A stretch of 64,000 nucleotides of DNA from Siphlonurus alternatus (GCA_949825025.1 OX463784.1:6207431-6271430), one strand, 5' to 3'; shown: positions 32,870 through 43,286, numbered from the stretch's first letter. A program made the numbers and translations. Notes: generated by a model from the letters alone, not told the origin.

Positions 32870-33175
32870 CAAAGTCTTCTGCTCGTTGTTAGTAAACAAA
32901 GTATTGTTGTGTAATGTCTGTCGCGTGAAAGGAAAAACATGGGACAGTTGGTTGATTTACAGTTTAACTTATGGAAAATGACCGTTAATTATAAAAATTG
33001 TTGTGTCTACTAGCGCCAAAAATGTGTCTACTAGCGCCAACAATGCCATTACGTTCTCTGCTCTGGTGGGCGAAATCAGGCACTACGTCGTCCCATGTTC
33101 AACAATGAAAAAGGCTTCATGCGACAGACATTATAAACAATGGTTTGTTACAACCATTGCGAGTAGAAGACTTTG
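32870..33175. mobile_element. hAT-type MITE with 8-bp target duplication
   Basis: The element reads CAAAGTCTTCTGCTCG to CGAGTAGAAGACTTTG. It is flanked by CAACGAAA on both sides (32862-32869 and 33176-33183). The inner arms also pair: AATGTCTGTCGCGTGAAAGG against CTTCATGCGACAGACATT, and CATGGGAC against GTCCCATG. The centre has a tandem GTGTCTACTAGCGCCAA. An 8-bp duplication with CA...TG ends fits the hAT superfamily. A second copy at 58.6 kb has its own different 8-bp duplication. No transposase is encoded; the small frame across it is a shadow. Confidence 0.85.
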
Positions 33176-33188
33176 CAACGAAAGCTCC

Positions 33189-33512
33189 AATGGACAACAT
33201 ACATGAAATTTTTTTATTGCAGGAATGAATAGAGGGTACCAAATTATGCTACTCTGATTTTTTCCAGATTTTTTTGAGACCCGGAACTATTTTTAAATAA
33301 TTGTTGAAAGTCCCGTGATTTCAGTTGGCACCCCTGATTCTTTAATAAAAAGGATAGACACTGGACGCCTATTGACGCCTCCAGGGGGCGTGGCCGCACT
33401 TATTTAAAAATAGTTCTGTGTTTCAAAAAAATATGAAAAAATTCAGAGTAGCACAATTTAGTGCCCTCTATTCATTTCTGCAAAAAAAAATTTGTACAAT
33501 ATGTTGTCCATT
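33189..33512. mobile_element. Foldback element FB-A (GGACAAC-end type)
   Basis: AATGGACAACATACATGAAA to ATATGTTGTCCATT; loop with GACGCCTCCAGGGGGCGTGG. The right arm lacks the TTTCAATAATT section. It lies 13 bp from the hAT-type MITE. Confidence 0.8.
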
Positions 33513-33629
33513 ACTTTAATATTTTTCTTCTCTACAATACATATTTCTAATTTTACTAATTAGTATAACTACTGACTGTGTCTCTTTATCTATTGTATAA
33601 CATTATATTTTGACAATGAATGTTCTGTG

Positions 33630-33815
33630 GGCTTATCTGGAATGACTGCAGCATTTACCTATATGACTGAGGGAAAGGTGGAAACTTGTTAGGATGGACT
33701 TTACAGCTTTTAAATGAAAAATGCAAGTTTTTATTTTTAGCTGGGAAAAATTTTATAATTTTAAATGGTTACCTATCCAACCACGCTTGGCGTAGCTTGA
33801 TTTTAGTGATATAAC
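33630..33815 (-). mobile_element. Decayed 5S-type SINE fragment
   Basis: On the minus strand, AAGCTACGCCAAGCGTGGTT and GGATAGGTAACC recall the 5S head. CCACCTTTCCCTCAGTCATA belongs to the central domain. The middle is heavily eroded and the 3' part is missing. Confidence 0.55.
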
Positions 33816-33859
33816 GAAAACAATCTCACAATCTGTCAGTAGAACAGTGCAGTATTTAA

Positions 33860-34230
33860 GATTTTATTCAAATTCTTTTTATTCCAAATACATTTATTAT
33901 GCTTATATTAATATCAAGTAGAAATAAAGCATTATGCATGGATAAGACACGTCAAAGGGCAAAACCAATATAACCAATACACAAAAAATCCTTAACAGAG
34001 TAATAACAGTCAACTTTTTATCCAAATTCCTAAAATCTGCATACTTTTGTACATTTTTTAATGATACTGGTAATTTATTATACAACTGGATACATTTATG
34101 CATAGGACCATTGTCAATAAGTCTAATTCTACTTTTAGGAGGGAATATAGTTTTATTCTCATTCACAAATATTGGATTTGTTGTTGAACTTTGAAAGTAA
34201 TAAAAAAGTACGTAGTTCTGCGTCATTTAA
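33860..34230 (-). pseudogene. LINE reverse-transcriptase C-terminal remnant
   Basis: A 107-codon minus-strand frame includes MHKCIQLYNKLPVSLKNVQK followed by YADFRNLDKKL. This is the conserved LYN(K)LP...F...LK pattern at the end of jockey/L2-type reverse transcriptases. The frame ends in hydrophobic sequence rather than a natural terminus. A degraded parallel copy is at 25.6-25.9 kb. The catalytic domains are absent, so it is a 5'-truncated dead copy. Confidence 0.55.
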
Positions 34231-34655
34231 AGCAAATATTGTCGTAGAATTTTTTTCTTCACAGCAACCAAAGTTTGATAAATTATATTTAGTCTCTATT
34301 GTTATGTTGATTCTTTGTGTGAAATTTCATAAGAATAAATGATGCATCTAAAAATACATTGTTATAAACTCGTTGAGTTTCCATATACTGTAATATACCC
34401 TGGTAAATAAGAAAGGGTAATAAGAAAAATAACTAGCTTGAAAATTAAGTATTAGCAGAGAAAAGAGAGTCTTAATACTTTTCTCTGATATTAGGCTCAG
34501 TTTTTATGTTATAATTTGGCAAAAGAAGCATTATAATAATTTAAGTATAAATATTTTCAATAATTCGATGAATAAAAGACTGTATAATCAGTGTTTATAC
34601 AATTAAAAGTAAAAATAATAAAGGTTTATGTAAGTTTTTCATTTTTTTTATATAG
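34231..34655. other. AT-rich sequence, no feature seen
   Basis: No recognised repeat; a short ACTTTTCTCTG/CAGAGAAAAGAG inverted pair near 34455. Confidence 0.55.
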
Positions 34656-34928
34656 CCGAGTTGAAATAATTTCATATTTTATTCTCTATTAACTTCTACT
34701 CTTACTCTATTAATTTCCTCTTCTTTTGCACCATTTTAGAGGAAAAGAGAGAAAAAAACGAGATTACGTCTTTTTTCCTCTTCTTGAGCTTATATAAATT
34801 TTTAAAAACATTGTCTTCATTTCATCCTCACTTTGAGCGAGAAATATATAAGATTTATTTTAGAAGTAAAAAGATTAGGTTTAGACGAGTGAAGGATGAG
34901 TTGAAGACGAAATTGTTCAACTATTGTA
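34656..34928 (+). mobile_element. MITE-F, complete copy
   Basis: From CCGAGTTGAAATAATTTCAT to ACGAAATTGTTCAACTATT. All sections are present. Confidence 0.75.
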
Positions 34929-34969
34929 ACCTTATATCTTATATTCAAAATATATATAGACACTGTTAC

Positions 34970-35163
34970 ATAATTATGCAACATCTTTCCCTATGCTTGT
35001 CTGCTTTAAATATATATATATATATATATATATATTGTAATAGCGTTTTGCAGCATGATTTTAAAGGAAAGGTTAAAAAAATATGAAAAACTTGAAAATA
35101 CAAGCTCTATATAATATCATCTACCAAAATGAGAATTAAAAAAATTCAATTAAGTTGTCCATT
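34970..35163. mobile_element. FB-G remnant with a TA array in its centre
   Basis: TTATGCAACATCTTTCCCTA on the left and GCGTTTTGCAGCATGA on the right flank an (AT)n of about 25 bp. The right end is AAGTTGTCCATT. The left outer arm is missing. Confidence 0.5.
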
Positions 35164-35674
35164 ATTTAAAAACCAAATATGAATTCAATGAAATTGACAT
35201 TTAAAATAATTTTGTTACATTTTCTTCAATACATAGTGTACTATAAAACATTTTTCATAAAATATCTTCCGTATATCACTATACGTATCTCTAGGCTCCA
35301 TTGGAGTCTATGGTTATAGATTATCTATATTTATTATATAATAAACTCCGTTATATAATATATACTGCATTACAATACATTATTATTATTATACATATAT
35401 TGAAAAGTTATTATATATATTTAATCAATACATAAATTTAGGTCAATTATAATGAGAATATATTTTAATATTATATTTATAATAATTGCTATGATTAATT
35501 TGGATCTTAATTATACAGTATCATAGGATATAAATACAGAGCAAGGTAAAATATTATGGTGAAATCTTTTTTATATATTAAAATGCAGTATGTAGCACAT
35601 AATTAAAATTCATAGCGAGTATTTTTATATCCCTCAATGTATGAAGGTTTTTACCGTATCTACTATAACGAGAA

Positions 35675-35677
<3 letters not shown>
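35164..35677. other. AT-rich sequence, no feature seen
   Basis: No recognised repeat or coding-like segment. Confidence 0.6.

Positions 35678-35733
<56 letters not shown>
35678..35733. repeat. (GA)n microsatellite
   Basis: About 55 bp of GA repeat. Confidence 0.95.
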
Positions 35734-35736
<3 letters not shown>

Positions 35737-36600
35737 ATCTCTTTTTTTAAAAGATTTAAGTAAAATAAAAAGAGCAAGGCAGGTATGTTCTAAATTGCGC
35801 ATGAAATTTTTTTCATTTAAAAGTTTGTAGCATTTTAATTGTTCATAAAAAGATATGGAAAACTTTTTGTAGGTCAAGAAATATTTTGCTAAAAAGAAGC
35901 AAGAACTATACCCCTGCTTTAGTTCAGTCATTTCAATAAAAATAGATTTAATAATTTTGGATGCAGTCATTTCTTTGCAGATTAACTAATAATTTTACTT
36001 TAAATGAATTGACGTTTTCTGATACGAGTTTTTCAAATTCTTGGTGTTTACACTGCATTTATATAATAAAATATTTAATGTTGAATTCTATAATTAAACT
36101 CAATAAACAAATAAAAAAAAACACAAGAATATTATTTTACAGACCTTTAGTTTTAATTTAATTTGTTTGTTTTTGTAGAAAAAATATTTTTATAATTAAA
36201 TACTTTAAATTAAATTATTTTTATTATTTGTTTTATATACTATATAGTAGAATGCATTTTTTATAATAATAATAAAAAATAATAGTAAAATTTACGCTTA
36301 AAATTAATCTATCATAAAATAAATTTTAAATTAAATTTATAAATATAAGTAAGAGTGGTTTGAAACATGTCATATCGAAACAGAAATCAAATCAAAACAG
36401 AAATCAACACAACGATGTAATATAATTTTTAAATAAAATATTAAAAGAAGGTCCTTAAAAATAAATGTATGTCAAGCATATCAAAAATTTGTCAAAGTTT
36501 TTACTCGAAATGAAGTGTAACTAGCATAGTGACCAAGCCTACTAGTGACTTACAGGCTGCTTAGAGGGATTATTTTCAATGTCAATTTCCAATTTTGTAA
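35734..36600. other. AT-rich sequence, no feature seen
   Basis: Frames at 35578-35970 and 35961-36161 are driven by the microsatellite or by AT-rich codons. Confidence 0.6.
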
Positions 36601-36601
36601 T

Positions 36602-36663
<62 letters not shown>
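36601..36663. repeat. Compound (CA)n(TA)n microsatellite
   Basis: Ten CA units run directly into about twenty TA units. Confidence 0.95.
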
Positions 36664-36666
<3 letters not shown>

Positions 36667-37094
36667 TTTTTCATGTAAAAAATATTACATATTATTAAAA
36701 TTGTTATATTATTATACTTATTACATTACCGTTTATGATATTTAATCAATTTCCTTCATAAAATAAAAATTATATGTATGACGGTGTATAATAATTACAA
36801 AAGTACATTAATGAAATTTAACATTAAAAGCAATTGAATGACATCAAAATCGATGCCAATTTTTTAATTTTCTTCAACTGAACTCTGTCGTTATCCTGTT
36901 ACCGGTGGCAAGTGATTGAATTCAACTTCCTGGCCCTTCATTGACCCTAGCTTTTTTTTTTACTATGTATGTTGTTTCCTAGCAATGTCAAAAAAAATTA
37001 TTCAGTCCTATATGCTGGGTAAAATATATTTAATAATGTATGATGAAATGAAATAATTAATTCATATTAAAACGAAACAACAATGTAAATATCA
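36664..37094. other. Mostly AT-rich sequence
   Basis: A less AT-rich patch at 36890-36955 is open on the minus strand (SMKGQEVEFNHLPP before GTAACA) but lacks a pyrimidine tract for an acceptor. Not called as an exon. Confidence 0.4.
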
Positions 37095-37235
37095 TTCATG
37101 AGAATTAACTACTGTAATTATTTATTTATTATTTCACCTGTTACATTATTACATATATACATGATATAGACATAATTCAGGGTGGGGATAACATACAAAG
37201 CATCATGAGACACTATTTCTCAATATGTGGCAGTT
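37095..37235 (-). mobile_element. Possible LINE 3' end fragment
   Basis: On the minus strand it runs through GTCTCATGATGCTTTGTATG and CCCCACCCTGAATTATG to GAAATAATAAATAAATAAT. A tail of short A/T repeats like this is seen at non-LTR retrotransposon 3' ends. Single copy. Confidence 0.3.
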
Positions 37236-37241
37236 ATCCAT

Positions 37242-37709
37242 AATTAGGTTGCTGCATGCTATTTTTTTATTAGCTCAATCGAAAGAGGAGGTTGAGAAAT
37301 ACACCTGTGAATTTTATGCGATTTTTTTAAGTACTGCATCTTGCCTAAAATAGAGATGAAAAGAGGTCGCGTGACTTGGAGGCTTTTTCTGTAACGCCTA
37401 TGACGTCATTACATTCTTTGGTTCAACTATATAATGCTTGTAAACAACCACGTTGCTATGGAAACAAATAATAATTTTTAATAAACAAGCAACAATGCAA
37501 TAATTGTTTACATGTGTTATATAGATAAACCAAAGAATGTAATGACGTCATAGGCGTTGCGGCAGGCGCCTCCAGGTCACGTGACCTCTTATCATCTCCA
37601 TTTTAGTTATGATGCAGTACTAAAAAAAATCGCATAAAATTCACAGGTGCATTTCTCAACCCCCTCTTTCGATTGAGCTACTAAAAAAATGGCATGCAGC
37701 AACCTAATT
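37242..37709. mobile_element. Long foldback element, FB-P (about 470 bp)
   Basis: ATTAGGTTGCTGCATGC to GCATGCAGCAACCTAAT. The arms of about 180 bp share CTCAATCGAAAGAGGAGGTT, TCACGTGACC-like pieces, GCCTATGACGTCATTACATT and its complement. The central loop contains GTTGCTATGGAAACAAATAA. Arm mismatches are few. One copy in the window. No open frame of note. Confidence 0.8.
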
Positions 37710-37836
37710 GGACGTGATTCACAAATCAGTTAGCCAGATTTCTAACAACGTTAAACTAGGTAGTATAACATGTAAAACAGGTATAGTTAAACGTAGTTAA
37801 AAACTTGGCTAACTTCTTCGTGAATCGTGCCCAATA
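37704..37836. mobile_element. Foldback MITE FB-3, diverged copy abutting FB-P
   Basis: TTGGACGTGATTCACAAATC on the left and TTCTTCGTGAATCGTGCCC on the right. The first bases overlap the last bases of FB-P (CCTAATT). The loop keeps TAAAACAGGTATAGTTAAAC in the opposite sense to the other copies. Confidence 0.7.
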
Positions 37837-37846
37837 ATATATTTAC

Positions 37847-37917
37847 CCGATGAGTAGAAGGGTCGCGACGGTAAGCGGTGAATGGTCTGGGCGTGAGTTT
37901 GCCTGGAGCCGCCGTCA
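37847..37917 (-). CDS. Possible short internal exon in a CpG-rich patch
   Basis: On the minus strand, AAAATCTGCAG precedes an open stretch that encodes TAAPGKLTPRPFTAYRRDPS followed by THR, then GTAAAT as donor. On the plus strand the same patch offers ATGAGTAGAAGGGTCGCGAC directly before GTAAGC, a strong donor. The patch is clearly GC- and CpG-richer than its surroundings. Both strands cannot be right, and neither is supported by homology that I recognise. Confidence 0.25.
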
Positions 37918-37930
37918 CTGCAGATTTTGA

Positions 37931-38332
37931 TGGCAGTAGCAGACGTTTAGGTGCTAAACAAGTAATCTCATAGCAAGTTTATACGTCAGACATTATAATT
38001 ATATATTGAATTCTACAATGTAAAATAATGTGAATGGGAAAATTGTGATTTAGTATTTTGCAGGTTTCAATATGTATTGTGCGAGACTGTGATTTTAGCT
38101 AAAATCATTTTAGCAGTGTAATTTAGTTTAAGCTTTGTATAATGTTCTGGTTTATATACACATTGCTAAGTGTGTTCTGTGGTACAGCAAATAGGCGTGA
38201 AGTCTCTTCTAACTTTGAAGTGATGCTAGATTCACCGTTCTCTATAGTAAGGGGGGTCGCACACATTGCCTTCGTATCGGATGACTTCGTATATGATAAA
38301 AATTTAGAAGCAGTTATAAATGATAAACCGCG
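37931..38332. other. Sequence without recognised feature
   Basis: Less AT-rich between 38180 and 38300, but no SINE domain or splice-bounded frame is convincing. Confidence 0.4.
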
Positions 38333-38601
38333 CGGGCACTTGACACAATGGTATACTCCTCTGATTCGTAATCGGATGGTCGTGAGTTCGATCCCAGCCA
38401 TGCACCGCCAAACTTTTCACAAGTGGCGGTTGCTAAAGAACACCCACTCGTGCATCTGGGAGGTGATTGGTGGCATCTTCCATCAATTGCCGACCATCTT
38501 GACTGAGGTTTCCATGGTTTCCTCAGTCACAACCAGGCGAATGCTGGGATGGATTGCTTAGACTATGGCCGCCCCGGTTTGGAAGGCACCCACAAAAGTA
38601 C
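38333..38601 (+). mobile_element. tRNA-headed SINE, cut by the assembly gap
   Basis: The head folds like a tRNA. CACTTGACACAATGGTATAC covers the D-arm/box A. An anticodon stem TCTGA/TCGGA closes a seven-base loop TTCGTAA, so the anticodon position reads CGT (threonine-like). TGAGTTCGATCCC is box B. It is followed by a body with CATCAATTGCCGACCATC and the central domain (TTGACTGAGGTTTCCATGGT, CTCAGTCACAACCAGGCGAA, TGGCCGCCCCGGTTTGG). The 3' end is lost in the N run. It is a pol III retroposon, not a tRNA gene. Confidence 0.8.
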
Positions 38602-38801
38602 NNNNNNNNNNNNNNNNNNNNNNNNNNNNNNNNNNNNNNNNNNNNNNNNNNNNNNNNNNNNNNNNNNNNNNNNNNNNNNNNNNNNNNNNNNNNNNNNNNN
38701 NNNNNNNNNNNNNNNNNNNNNNNNNNNNNNNNNNNNNNNNNNNNNNNNNNNNNNNNNNNNNNNNNNNNNNNNNNNNNNNNNNNNNNNNNNNNNNNNNNNN
38801 N
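38602..38801. other. Assembly gap, 200 N
   Basis: Exactly 200 unknown bases, likely a fixed-size scaffold gap. Open frames running through it are meaningless. Confidence 0.99.
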
Positions 38802-39249
38802 TTTTATTTTAAAATCCCTTTTCAATTTTGTATAATAAATCATTCATATCCATTAAACATATTTATATGTTAATTTAAATCAATGTTTATTATACATATA
38901 TCATTCTATTCTATATTATCCTCTTTACATATATTAAATATTTATGTTAATACGTGATAATATTGAACAAATGTTATATTATGTAGTGCATAATTAATGA
39001 AATAAACATTTTTTGGTTGTTTTAATGCATTAGGGATTTTAGTTTAATTTGAATTTTGTATTAATTTTTGTTATTAAAATATAATTATTTAACAAAAGAA
39101 CTGGTATATTTTCTATTAGTCCTAAATCCCAATCTGGTTTAAATACCTTGTAATTTCATCTGTAAATAGCCAAAATTACGAGTAATTTTTATCCATAATT
39201 TTCTGGAAGACGCTATAAAAATAAAAGTTTGTGTCTATTTTGTTCGTAA
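38802..39249. other. AT-rich sequence, no feature seen
   Basis: No recognised repeat or coding-like segment. Confidence 0.6.
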
Positions 39250-39561
39250 TGGAGTAGTGACAAAAAAAAAAAGTTTCAAGTCTCTGTCAACATTTAAAAA
39301 GGCACAAGAATTTCATAAAGAAGGAGCACTTTTACAGCATTCTACGACAATTTCCTGATTTTATATTAATTTTTTAAACTTCTCAAAAATGACGTCACAA
39401 CATTGAATCTTAAATGGGAAAATATATCAGTTAACATTACCAAATCCCATACTTATTATTGAAATGTAACCAAAACTTCATTTGCAATTTATAGGTGCTA
39501 GAATCACGGTAATGAAGTTTTCAAATTCCTACCTCAATAACTTTTCATTTTAGCAATGTTA
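39250..39561. mobile_element. One-armed FB-I relative
   Basis: Follows the left arm and centre of the FB-I element at 23.2 kb closely (GGCACAAGAATTTCATAAAG, GACAATTTCCTGATTTTATA, GGTGCTAGAATCACGGTAAT). It stops at AGCAATGTTAA, where the right arm should begin. Either the right arm was deleted or this is the ancestral, non-palindromic form. Confidence 0.75.
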
Positions 39562-40102
39562 AATTTTTCACAAGATTTTAAAATAAAAGTAATTGACCTT
39601 ATATGTTTAAAACTGCAATGCTGAAATACGAATATAGGAAGCTTAGAAATATTTCAAAGCAAATATCATATACATGAAACTATAAGCACTTTTAGTGTTA
39701 TCGTATAGTTTATATGACGATGCTCATACCTCACTGATCGTACGTGCTTCTTTTCTGCACCTGCGGCTTACCAAAATACAGTCAAACTAATATAACATCA
39801 CCTCTGCAATTATCCGGAAGTACATTGTTTATTATCTAAATAAAATTTTATAATATTTGCTTTAGTACCCTCGATGTTGCATATTTTCAAAGTGGAAATT
39901 TGATTACGAATGTCAAAAATTAAGTCACTTCCGGAAGAAATTTTAATATAATTTGACTGTATATGTTTAACAGAGATATCTTGTAGCATGTGCTTGAAGA
40001 GTTCTGGGAGTTAAGATTTATCTTGAGTCATGGACTGCATACAAAGTATAGTGATGTAAAAGTTCTTGTCATTTTTTACTTAGAATAAATTTTCTGTCAC
40101 CG
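39562..40102. other. AT-rich sequence, no feature seen
   Basis: Contains TCCGGAAGTACATT (39819) and a related ACTTCCGGAAG (39927), giving a loose inverted pair around 39815-39940. Not enough to call an element. Confidence 0.5.
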
Positions 40103-40430
40103 TTTAAAGTAGAGATAACACGGATCAGCTGTTTGACGTAGTCTCCTTTGATTAACAAGCAAACCTTAGCATATTCACAAAAGTCCTGAAAATTTTTTGA
40201 GAGGCAGATATTTAGTGCCTAGAAGCCATAGAAAAAGTTTCAAAACAATTTAAAGTGACAATTTTTTTAAATAATTATTATTTTTTTTTAATTTTCAGAA
40301 TAATAATAATAGGGCTTTCCATGGAGACACAAACTAAAAACTTAATATAAAAAAAATCAGCTCGTTTAATTGTTTTGAAATTTTTTCTATGGCTTTAGGC
40401 ACTAAAATTACTTCTAAAAAAATTTCAGAG

Positions 40431-41281
40431 GGGGGTCTTCAAATAACACAAATTACAACAATCCTAAAATTAAGGGAGTTTTAGTGTATTCTTTATTGTT
40501 GCGCTAAGACAGTCTTAGGCTAAGTTTATGCAGGGTTATTCTCCTATTGTTATCAGGGTTATTCTCCTATTGTTATCGGGTATACGCGCATCAGAAAAAG
40601 TGGACATTTTCATTGTTGGGGATACGTAACTCAATGTTAAAATCGATTTTTTCGATACTTTTTCTGGAGCTCCAGAGGATTTACATTCTTAACCAAATGC
40701 ACCTAGGGGTTTTAAAGGGTGAAAAGAACGATTTTTGAGACGATGGAGACATTCACTTAGTGAAATCATTGATTTTAAAGCATTAAAAGTTGGACGCTTC
40801 TGATTGGCTGATCAGAATTTGTTGATTTTTTCAGTTGCAAATTCCTATTGTTGAAAATTTGCGCTTGGTCCCTGTATAAATAATTAATATTTTTGAAATA
40901 AATAAATATAACAATTTATAACACTATTTTCTACCATTTATGATTTGTTAAATAATTTTTATGGTGTAAAAAGTATTTTTTTAAATTAAAATATGGGCAA
41001 GCAAAGTGTTTTTTTATTGCAGCTCTCTGATTGGTTGAAAAGTGACATTCTTTAACCAATGATATCGCTCGAAAATTTTCAACAATTAAAATTTCAGCCA
41101 ATTAGAAAAAAAATCAACAACTTTATTTTGGCCAATCAGAGCAATTCCAAATGACCACTTTTAAGCCAATCAGAATTCAGTATTTAGCGCCATAAGCCAG
41201 ACAGTGGCGCGTATACCCTCTATTATAGGAGAATAGCCCTGAGTTTATGTTAAGTGGTGGTATTTGAAGACCCCGCCCCCC
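40431..41281. mobile_element. FB-K element nested in FB-J and itself split by FB-M
   Basis: GGGGGTCTTCAAATAACACA and GTATTTGAAGACCCCGCCCC are the ends. The inner sequence GTTGCGCTAAGACAGTCTTA matches the 10.5-kb copy. The middle is interrupted at GGCTAAGTTTATG. Confidence 0.8.
40531..41241. mobile_element. hAT-type element FB-M, 711 bp, with 8-bp target duplication
   Basis: The ends are CAGGGTTATTCTCCTATTG and TATAGGAGAATAGCCCTG, with further pairing at GGGTATACGCGC. AGTTTATG flanks it on both sides (40523-40530 and 41242-41249). CAGGG...CCCTG ends with an 8-bp duplication are typical of hAT elements. The left end carries a direct duplication of CAGGGTTATTCTCCTATTGT. The interior has several CCAAT/ATTGG-containing pieces (CTGATTGGCTGATCAGAATT, GGCCAATCAGAGC). 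No transposase frame: the longest frame is 63 codons with no recognisable motif. Confidence 0.85.
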
Positions 41282-41394
41282 TGCAGAATTTTTGTGAATT
41301 TGCTAAGGTTTACATGGCATGTTAATCAAAGGAGATTACGTCGAACAGCTGATCCTTGTTATCTCTACCTTAAACCAAGTATTATGTACTCTTC

Positions 41395-41452
41395 TAGCCA
41401 TGGTGATTAGCAAGGCTCTAAAAGGAAATTTTCTGAAGCGATGACTGTACAT
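41395..41452. mobile_element. FB-T half copy
   Basis: CATGGTGATTAGCAAGGCTC and GGAAATTTTCTGAAGCGATG match one arm of FB-T. The other arm is absent. Confidence 0.5.
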
Positions 41453-42379
41453 TAAAACGTACATTAATGTGATTTAATTTCTCCTTCATAATTAATAATT
41501 TATTCTCAACGTCTTAATTAATTGTACTGGTAATTGTGAGGGAATACTGCATAATTGTATTCCCGTGTATTATATTTTCACTATGTTATTGGTAGTTTCT
41601 ATTTTATACTGTTTCACAGGGATATTATGCACCTTTTTAGCACTTGACGTGTTACGGTTATTCTTTAGACTGAGTGGGTCTCCTGCTCCTAACTAGTTTT
41701 TTTATGATTTATGAGGAAAATATAGTACATACAAATATTATTCAATAATAATATTTACTATTATAGCTTTCATCCACTATTTAAATATATTTTTTTAATA
41801 ATTTATTGAATATTTAACAAATAATTATAATTAAATATAACGTTAAATTCTTGCTGGTTGTCTTGCTTTAATAAAAAAAAATCAATAGACGTAAAAAAAT
41901 CATCCATTACAATATAAAATTATATGCACAAATAATGAATTATCATTAACTTATTACGTATTGAATTACTTGAATGTAATAAAAATCAACTGTCAGTTTT
42001 ATTTTAAATAATGCAGTTAAAATAATAAATTTAATATCAATCTTGTAATTTTAGTATTATTTTTAATAATATTAAAAATAAAATCTTGAAACTCAGCTTG
42101 GCTTGTGTAGAGGCTGTAACGTTCATATACTAAAATATTGTACATTGTTGATGTGGTGGTCCGTTGCTCCTGGACGCACATTGCATATTGCAGATAAGTC
42201 TGATATTAGGATAATTGTCATGAATCATGAGTCCAAGGGGGGATACCCGACCACCAATTTTAAATTTTACCCTTTTTATTAACTGTTGTAGGATTCTGGT
42301 CACAATTTACTGCCAAATGTGAGTTTAATTAGATTATCGGATCTTATTAAAACCGACCGTTATTTACAATTTTTATCAT
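41453..42379. other. AT-rich sequence, no feature seen
   Basis: A GC-richer patch at 42150-42260 starts TGGTGGTCCG and ends CCGACCACCA. This inverted pair of 10 bp may be coincidental. Confidence 0.5.
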
Positions 42380-42779
42380 TTTTTTTTTATGAAACCACAA
42401 TTGAGAACTTACTAATAACTCGCTAAAAGTTGAAACCATATGAACCTTCCGAAACACTAATTTGAGAATTTTGAGAGCTCTTTCGAAATGGGGGCGGCCA
42501 CGACCTTGCAATCCATCCTCTCATTTGTCTGTGACTGAGGGAAACGTGGAAACCTTAGCCAGGATGGACGCTACAGTTTTTGTGGATCATTAATTGGAAG
42601 TACAATGGTCCAAAGCCAGGGGAACAACATAGTGGAAAAGCGCAACGATTTAACCCTGGGTGGATAACGTATGTTTTTGTTGAAAATGGTAATCCATTCA
42701 ATTACCAACACCGCTCGGCGTTGCTTAACTTCGGTGATCTGACGAGACCCGGTCAAGCGTACTGCGCTACACCTCCCAC
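42380..42779 (-). mobile_element. 5S-headed SINE, full-length copy
   Basis: All modules are present on the minus strand: GGAGGTGTAGCGCAGTACGC, GGGTCTCGTCAGATCACCGA, the 5S box C in diverged form (GGTAATTGAATGGATTACC), middle, central domain, and a tail to a poly(A) stretch. Diverged by scattered changes. The two open frames across it, one per strand, are shadows. Confidence 0.85.
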
Positions 42780-43128
42780 AAATTTAGAATTTCATGTGGA
42801 ATCATAGCCTATAATTTCATAACTATTTTTATTACTTTTCGATTTTACAACAATATAAGCACGTCAGATATAATCACAATAAAGTTGGAAGTATTTCTAT
42901 AGTAATAAACAGAAAAATCGACGACAAAAAATATAAATTCGATCGTCTTTTTTATGTTTTAGGATTTAATTTTTAATGAAATAAAAAAAATTGTACAGAG
43001 TATTGAGATCGGTTTAAAATGACTTTTTTTTTTTTGTTTTTTTTACAAAGTGTAGTTAAAGAGAGTTGTAATATATTCTGTTTTGTGTAAATACTGCTTT
43101 AATTTTATACAACTCTAAGTAGAAATCA
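42780..43128. other. AT-rich sequence, no feature seen
   Basis: Contains T runs near 43025-43045 only. Confidence 0.55.
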
Positions 43129-43286
43129 GTGAGTGAGTGAGTGAGTGAGTGAGTGAGTGAGTGAGTGAGTGAGTGAGTGAGTGAGTGAGTGAGTGAGTGA
43201 GTGAGTGAGTGAGTGAGTGAGTGAGTGAGTGAGTGAGTGAGTGAGTGAGTGAGTGAGTGAGTGAGTGAGTGAGTGAGTGAGTGAGT

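Larger units (their letters stand above)
40103..41375. mobile_element. FB-J element split by a nested FB-K element
   Basis: Outer arms AGAGATAACACGGATCAGCT and AACAGCTGATCCTTGTTATC match the FB-J copy at 0.3 kb. The sequence from 40431 to 41281 has no counterpart there and is the inserted FB-K. Short similar bases (TTCAGA and TGCAGA) flank the insert. Confidence 0.8.

Noticed and set aside
38333..38410. A tRNA-Thr gene (anticodon position CGT)
   Set aside because: The acceptor stem does not close properly and the sequence runs on into a SINE body with the shared central domain.
38142..38561. 139-codon plus-strand frame
   Set aside because: Its second half is the tRNA-headed SINE, and its first half has no splice or homology support. 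I could not exclude a short exon upstream, but nothing supports one.
38523..38873. Four open frames through the N run
   Set aside because: They consist mostly of unknown residues and are artefacts of the gap.
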